This document shows, one piece after another, positions 60,096 to 64,000 of a DNA stretch of 64,000 nucleotides (the stretch's first letter is position 1; every line of letters starts with the position of its first letter). The position numbers were made by a program, and so were the translations under genes. The stretch lies in contig JH720352.1 in assembly GCA_000231825.2 (NCBI GenBank), positions 72,161 through 136,160 of the forward strand. Direction: 5' to 3'. This DNA comes from Tetrahymena elliotti 4EA. Its lineage: Eukaryota > Ciliophora > Oligohymenophorea > Hymenostomatida > Tetrahymenidae. The notes under the pieces are model-generated. The model did not search any database, was not told the DNA's origin, and saw only the letters and a program-made list of their open reading frames with translations.

Positions 60096-62494
60096 ATGAG
60101 CTAGTTTAGTTTATTCGTAGGGAATGTTTCAAAGAATGTAGATTAAAAACGTTTAGAGAAAGAATTCTCCAAGTTTGGTGAATGCACAGTCGATTTGAGA
60201 GTAAATAATATCATTTTTAAATCAAGCTTAGCAATAAACTGAAGATTTTTATTTTTTAATTGTAAACTTTCAATAAAGTGATCCATAAAATAACTACTGC
60301 GTAATATAAAACTACCTTCACCATCTTATTATTATTGATCTTTCAATAATCAAATAATCAGTAATTGCTAACTTCTGAAATTTGAAGCTAAGCACTTTAC
60401 AATTTTTCTAAGATTATCTTTGCAGCAGTAATGAACTAAAATACCTGCCAAGCGATGACCGATCCTCTGGCAACTTTTAAATATAGTCCTCCCATTCTAT
60501 ATTGCCATCTTCTATATTTAGATTCAGGCACTTCAAAATAAATAATCTCTCATCGCCAGCAGAAACCTAATAATATGATCAATTAACTAAAATTAATTGC
60601 AATCTAAACAGAGTGGCTTTGCTTTGATATTCTCCTTTAATTGAGACAATTTCAACCATCTATCCATCAACCCACCCACCCATCATTCTATCTACCCACA
60701 CCCACCAATCGATCCAATGATCATCAATAATTTTCTACGCTTTAAGAGATACATTTGGGTCATGAAAAATCAACAACAACAACATCATCATCAAATTGCC
60801 AAGCAAGCAACCAAGCAACCATCTATCTATCTATCCATCCATCCATCCTTCCACCCACCAATCCATACAACCAACATGTTCAAATTTACCTAGATTAAAA
60901 CCACACAAACTCTAAAACAATAAGCTTTCTCTAAATGTAGTAAAATCAACAATAATTTCTTTTAATTAAATATCGTAATTGTTGAGAGAAAACACCCACT
61001 TAAAGTATATATTTATAATATAGATTTAAAAAACTTAATGCCTCCAAAAACCAAAAAAAAGATAAAAATATGATATTTAAAGCTAGCCATGGCCATGGAT
61101 CAAAATTTTTTTTAAAGAGCCAAAAAAGATAAAAAGATGAAAAATTTGTTTTTTTAGATTGCTTATAAACTTTTTTCATAAAGATGACAAAAAACTATAT
61201 AGAAGTATACATTTTATATTAAAAATGGCTACCATAGATTTATTAATAAATATCTGACTTTCTAAACTAAAAAAGATAAGGAGATATCTAATACTTTTTA
61301 TTTATCATTCATTTAGAAAAATAATATGGGGAAATATTGATAATCTTTTTTGTTTTTATTTTACATTTTTATCAAAAATTTATATTTCTAAAATAATATT
61401 AGAGAAAGTATGCTTTTGTTTCCTTCAAGGAAGTTAGAGATGCTGAAGATGCCAAAAAGCAAATGCATAAAAAGGACTTAGGAGGTAATTATCAATAACT
61501 TTTTGTATGCTATATTCTTGAATAAAAATACTTTACTGATTAAAAAAGAGTAAAGTAAAAAAAAATATAATTATTTATTCTCTGGGATTTTAGAATAGTC
61601 ATTATTAAAAGCATATTAAGTATTGATTTTAACTTTATTTTTATCATAGGTTTATTGATAACTGTAGAATGGTCCAAGTAATCTGGAAGATTTGAAGAAA
61701 ATAGTAGCAGCGGAAAATATAGTAGAAGGTAAATAAAATTTATGAAAAAGAATAACATTTTTATTGTTTTATTAAATAAATAATAGTAGAAGAAGAAGCT
61801 CTCGTTCAAGAAGCAGGTAAAAATTAAATTAATATTATTTGAATTGATCCTTTATTATCATTAAATTTTTATAGAAGAAGAAGTTCCTCAAAAGATAGAA
61901 ATAGAAGAAGAAGAAGATATTCTAGATCAAGATCTTCTCGTAGTCATTCATCAGACAGAAAGTAATAATTTGTTTGTTTATTTAAATTAATTGCATAACT
62001 TTAATTTATCTAGTTTATTTTTCTAGTATTTTAAATAAATATTTTTTCTATTATAGAACTTCAAGAAGAAGAGATAGAAGCAGAAGTGATAGTAGAAGAA
62101 GAACTAGAAGAAGCAGCAGAAGCGATAGTAGAAAGAATAGTAGAAAAAGGGATGAAAAAAAGACTAATGGATCTGACAGAAGAAGAAGAAGATCTGAGTC
62201 ATCAAAAAAGAAAAAATCATCTAAAGATGACAAGAGTCCAAGAAAAGACAGCGCAAGTAAGGATAAAAAATCAGAAAACGGTAAAAGAAAGGACTCAAGT
62301 CTATCTCCTAAAAAACAAACTAGCTAAGAGAAGAGTGATTAGATTTTGGATATTTAAATTAAGTTAATTAATATTTATTATTAGAATTAGAGTAAAAAGA
62401 GTAAGACATTCAAAACTAAGAAACCACTCAAATAGAAGAATAGCAACAATCTCAATAATAGTAATAGATATAATCAGAAACTAGCAATGAGTGA
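60096..62494 (+). CDS. SR-type splicing factor (RRM plus RS domain)
   Basis: Exon 1 (60096-60200) gives MSQFSLFVGNVSKNVDQKRL, containing RNP2 (LFVGNV) and helix 1. After a 1202-bp intron, exon 2 (61403-61484) gives RKYAFVSFKEVRDAEDAKKQ, with RNP1 (KYAFVSF). Exon 3 (from 61650) completes the RRM (LITVEWSKQ). Four further small exons encode an RS domain: RSRSRSRR, YSRSRSSRSHSSDR, DRSRSDSRRRTRRSSRSDSR. A Lys/Ser part follows, then (using a 48-bp GTGATT...TTAG intron near 62335) a short Glu/Gln tail ending TGA 62492-62494. All joins fit in phase. SR proteins bind exonic enhancers and recruit the spliceosome, regulated by RS phosphorylation; they act in the nucleus. Single RRM plus long RS resembles the SRSF2/3/7 type. 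The huge first intron is exceptional here and contains an antisense ORF. Confidence 0.85.
60318..60659 (-). CDS. Candidate antisense gene nested in the SR-gene intron
   Basis: The main exon is 60318-60566, 83 codons with TGA 60320-60318. It starts after an AG and reads VSAGDERLFILKCLNLNIED, IEWEDYIQKLPEDRSSLGRY, QKNCKVLSFKFQKLAITDYL. This is well-balanced protein sequence with GC content clearly above the flanking DNA, and the opposite strand is not open. Upstream, 60588-60659 gives MVEIVSIKGEYQSKATLFRL in phase if a 21-bp GT...AG gap is removed. That is shorter than the introns elsewhere in this window, so the real first exon may lie elsewhere. The total would be 106 residues. No family was recognised; the IEWEDYI segment is faintly like the fatty acyl-CoA reductase C-terminal domain, a weak resemblance. 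It could be a gene or a fragment of one. Confidence 0.45.
60649..60870. repeat. CATC/CACC-rich simple repeats in SR intron
   Basis: Two patches (about 60655-60715 and 60810-60870) consist of CATC, TATC, CACC and CATT units, with AAC and AAGC repeats between. They are far richer in C than any other non-coding DNA in the window. Confidence 0.8.
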
Positions 62495-64000
62495 GGTAGT
62501 TCTGTAGGTCATTGAATTTCCTACCAAAGTTGCCTCCACCCATGGTCTTAATTAAAGAATAAACAAACTAGATTTGAAAAAGATTTATTTTTAATTTCCA
62601 TTGTATTTTATTCATATATTTCTTAGTACTTTTCTTTAGATTAATTTTACTTATCATGAAAAACTTTCATTTTGTTTACAGATTACAAATACCCTGTTCA
62701 ATAATTGCACTCAAACACTTATTTTCAAATTACTCATTAGACTTTTTTTTTAAAAATTCACTCATAAAAAAACAGTAAAATTTCACAAAAATAATTGATT
62801 TTAACTTAATTTTTCAAAAATTTATTTTTTGGAAAAATCATTTTTTTTATTTTGTTTTTTAAAAATAACTTACAATTTTCTATTTTTCACCATAGATTTT
62901 TAAAAGAAGTATCTATATTAATTAAACAACTTACTTATTCCTATTATTAGAAATAACTTTATTTTCTATTGTGATTATAGCAAAATATTCTTATTTTTGT
63001 AAACAAATTAATGACCACATAATCAGTAGATGGTTTTTAAATTCTAAATATTTAATGATATTCAATTTTAAATATCTTTTTAAAAAATTATTTTTATCTC
63101 AAAATTTTTTGTCTTATTTGCTATTCTAGAGGATTTTTAATTGTATTTCTTTTATTGGATTCACCTGAAAGCCAGAAATTCTGAATTTTATATTCTTTTC
63201 TTGAGTAGAAATATTTAAATTTTTTATGGGTTTAAAGTAATGATACAATATATCTTCCTTAGATTTTATTAAAACAATAATACTCTAAAATAAACACATT
63301 TAAAGTAAATAGGCCTTATGGTCAATCAGAGGTTTGCAATCTTTTGAATTTTGTCTTTATTTTTTTGGAAGTAAAGGAAAGACATTTGGAATTATTTCTA
63401 GTAGTTTTCCAAATAAAGCTACATCCATTTTACTCTTTGCTTTTAGTTTAAGATTAGTGAAAACTTATAATTTTCTTTAGTCTAAACTGGGGAAATTATT
63501 TAAAAATTGTATAAACGATAATTGATTAAAAAGAAATAAGAAAGTTGTGTTTAATATTTAGTTACCTTAATTATTTCGAAGAATGACTAGCTTTTATTAA
63601 ACCACAAATCAATATTCAAAAAAGTGAAAATTTATTTCTAATTTTTCACTTACTATTTTAATTTTTAAATTTTTGATTTGTGTTAGATCAACGAAAGGTA
63701 ATAATTAAATTGATTTATTATGAATTGGCTTCCATGAAAGAAGGTATTATTTAAATATCTTTTTTAGTTATTTCAGTAAAAAATAAAGACAAGAATGAAT
63801 TTTTTTTTAAAATAAAAAATATATTATTTAAACAAGTATTCTATCAAAGAAAATACTTGATTAGGCATAGATTTGGGAAAATATTTAATAATGCTGATTA
63901 TGCACTACTTAAAGATATACAAAAATCTAATTTTTTTGGAGTTTGAATAAAAGATAAGTATTTAACTCTGATATAGATATTTTTTTATCTTAATTTGCAT
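62495..64000. other. Intergenic AT-rich region to end of window
   Basis: This is downstream of the SR gene. No coding stretch above background, RNA gene or clear repeat array was recognised on either strand. Some ATTTCACAAAAATAATT-like and TTTTTAAAAAT-like pieces are AT noise. Confidence 0.45.

Noticed and set aside
62051..62367. Open frames with Glu/Arg-rich or Leu/Ser-rich products
   Set aside because: These are out-of-frame and antisense readings of the AGA/AGT-rich RS domain of the SR gene.
1..64000. Interpretation of the many TAA/TAG-interrupted frames as pseudogenes
   Set aside because: Domain motifs are intact across these codons in many unrelated genes, and reading them as Gln restores full-length families. 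This is the ciliate nuclear code, not decay.

Overview
The window is eukaryotic and almost certainly ciliate macronuclear DNA, most like Tetrahymena or a close relative. About four fifths of the bases are A or T. Long frames with clear domain content stay open only if TAA and TAG are read as glutamine and TGA as the sole stop. Introns are short and AT-rich (about 40-400 bp, GT...AG). Many proteins carry Asn/Gln-rich tails. No telomeric repeat is visible, so this is the interior of a chromosome. All gene models use TAA/TAG = Gln. Exon joins were placed by eye from GT/AG, frame and phase, so starts and some junctions are provisional.

Layout. 1-5.2 kb: end of a Cys-rich gene (+), a diverged repeat field, and a membrane protein of a common ciliate type (+). 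5.4-9.5 kb (-): a small four-exon gene and a large DOMON/cytochrome b561/cytochrome b5/FAD-NAD reductase. 10.5-14.8 kb (+): an R3H-type RNA-binding protein and a seven-exon unknown. 15.7-22.0 kb (-): a small protein, then two related START-type proteins whose N-termini look acylated. 25.0-30.0 kb (-): a cyclic-nucleotide-binding K+ channel with a zinc knuckle and Asn-rich tail. 31.3-34.8 kb (-): an Hsp110-like chaperone with an LRR-like tail, and a hypothetical gene. 36.2-41.4 kb (-): a small two-exon gene, a YTH-domain protein with a very long Ser/Arg/Asn tail, and a three-exon unknown. 42.3-43.7 kb (-): an RNA-ligase-like gene. 44.9-46.5 kb: a small Tim chaperone (+), a 71-residue membrane protein (-) and tRNA-Val(AAC) (-). 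47-49.5 and 57.9-59.5 kb (+): LRR genes with introns between repeats. 50.5-54.8 kb (+): an Aurora-like kinase with a huge Asn/Gln/Ser tail. 55.7-56.9 kb (-): an HGSNAT-like membrane acetyltransferase. 60.1-62.5 kb (+): an SR splicing factor whose 1.2-kb first intron holds a candidate antisense gene.

RNA handling recurs (R3H, YTH, SR, RNA ligase, tRNA), but the genes are separate transcription units, not an operon. Spaces between genes are mostly featureless AT-rich DNA. Several hold diverged tandem repeats of 100-360 bp period.
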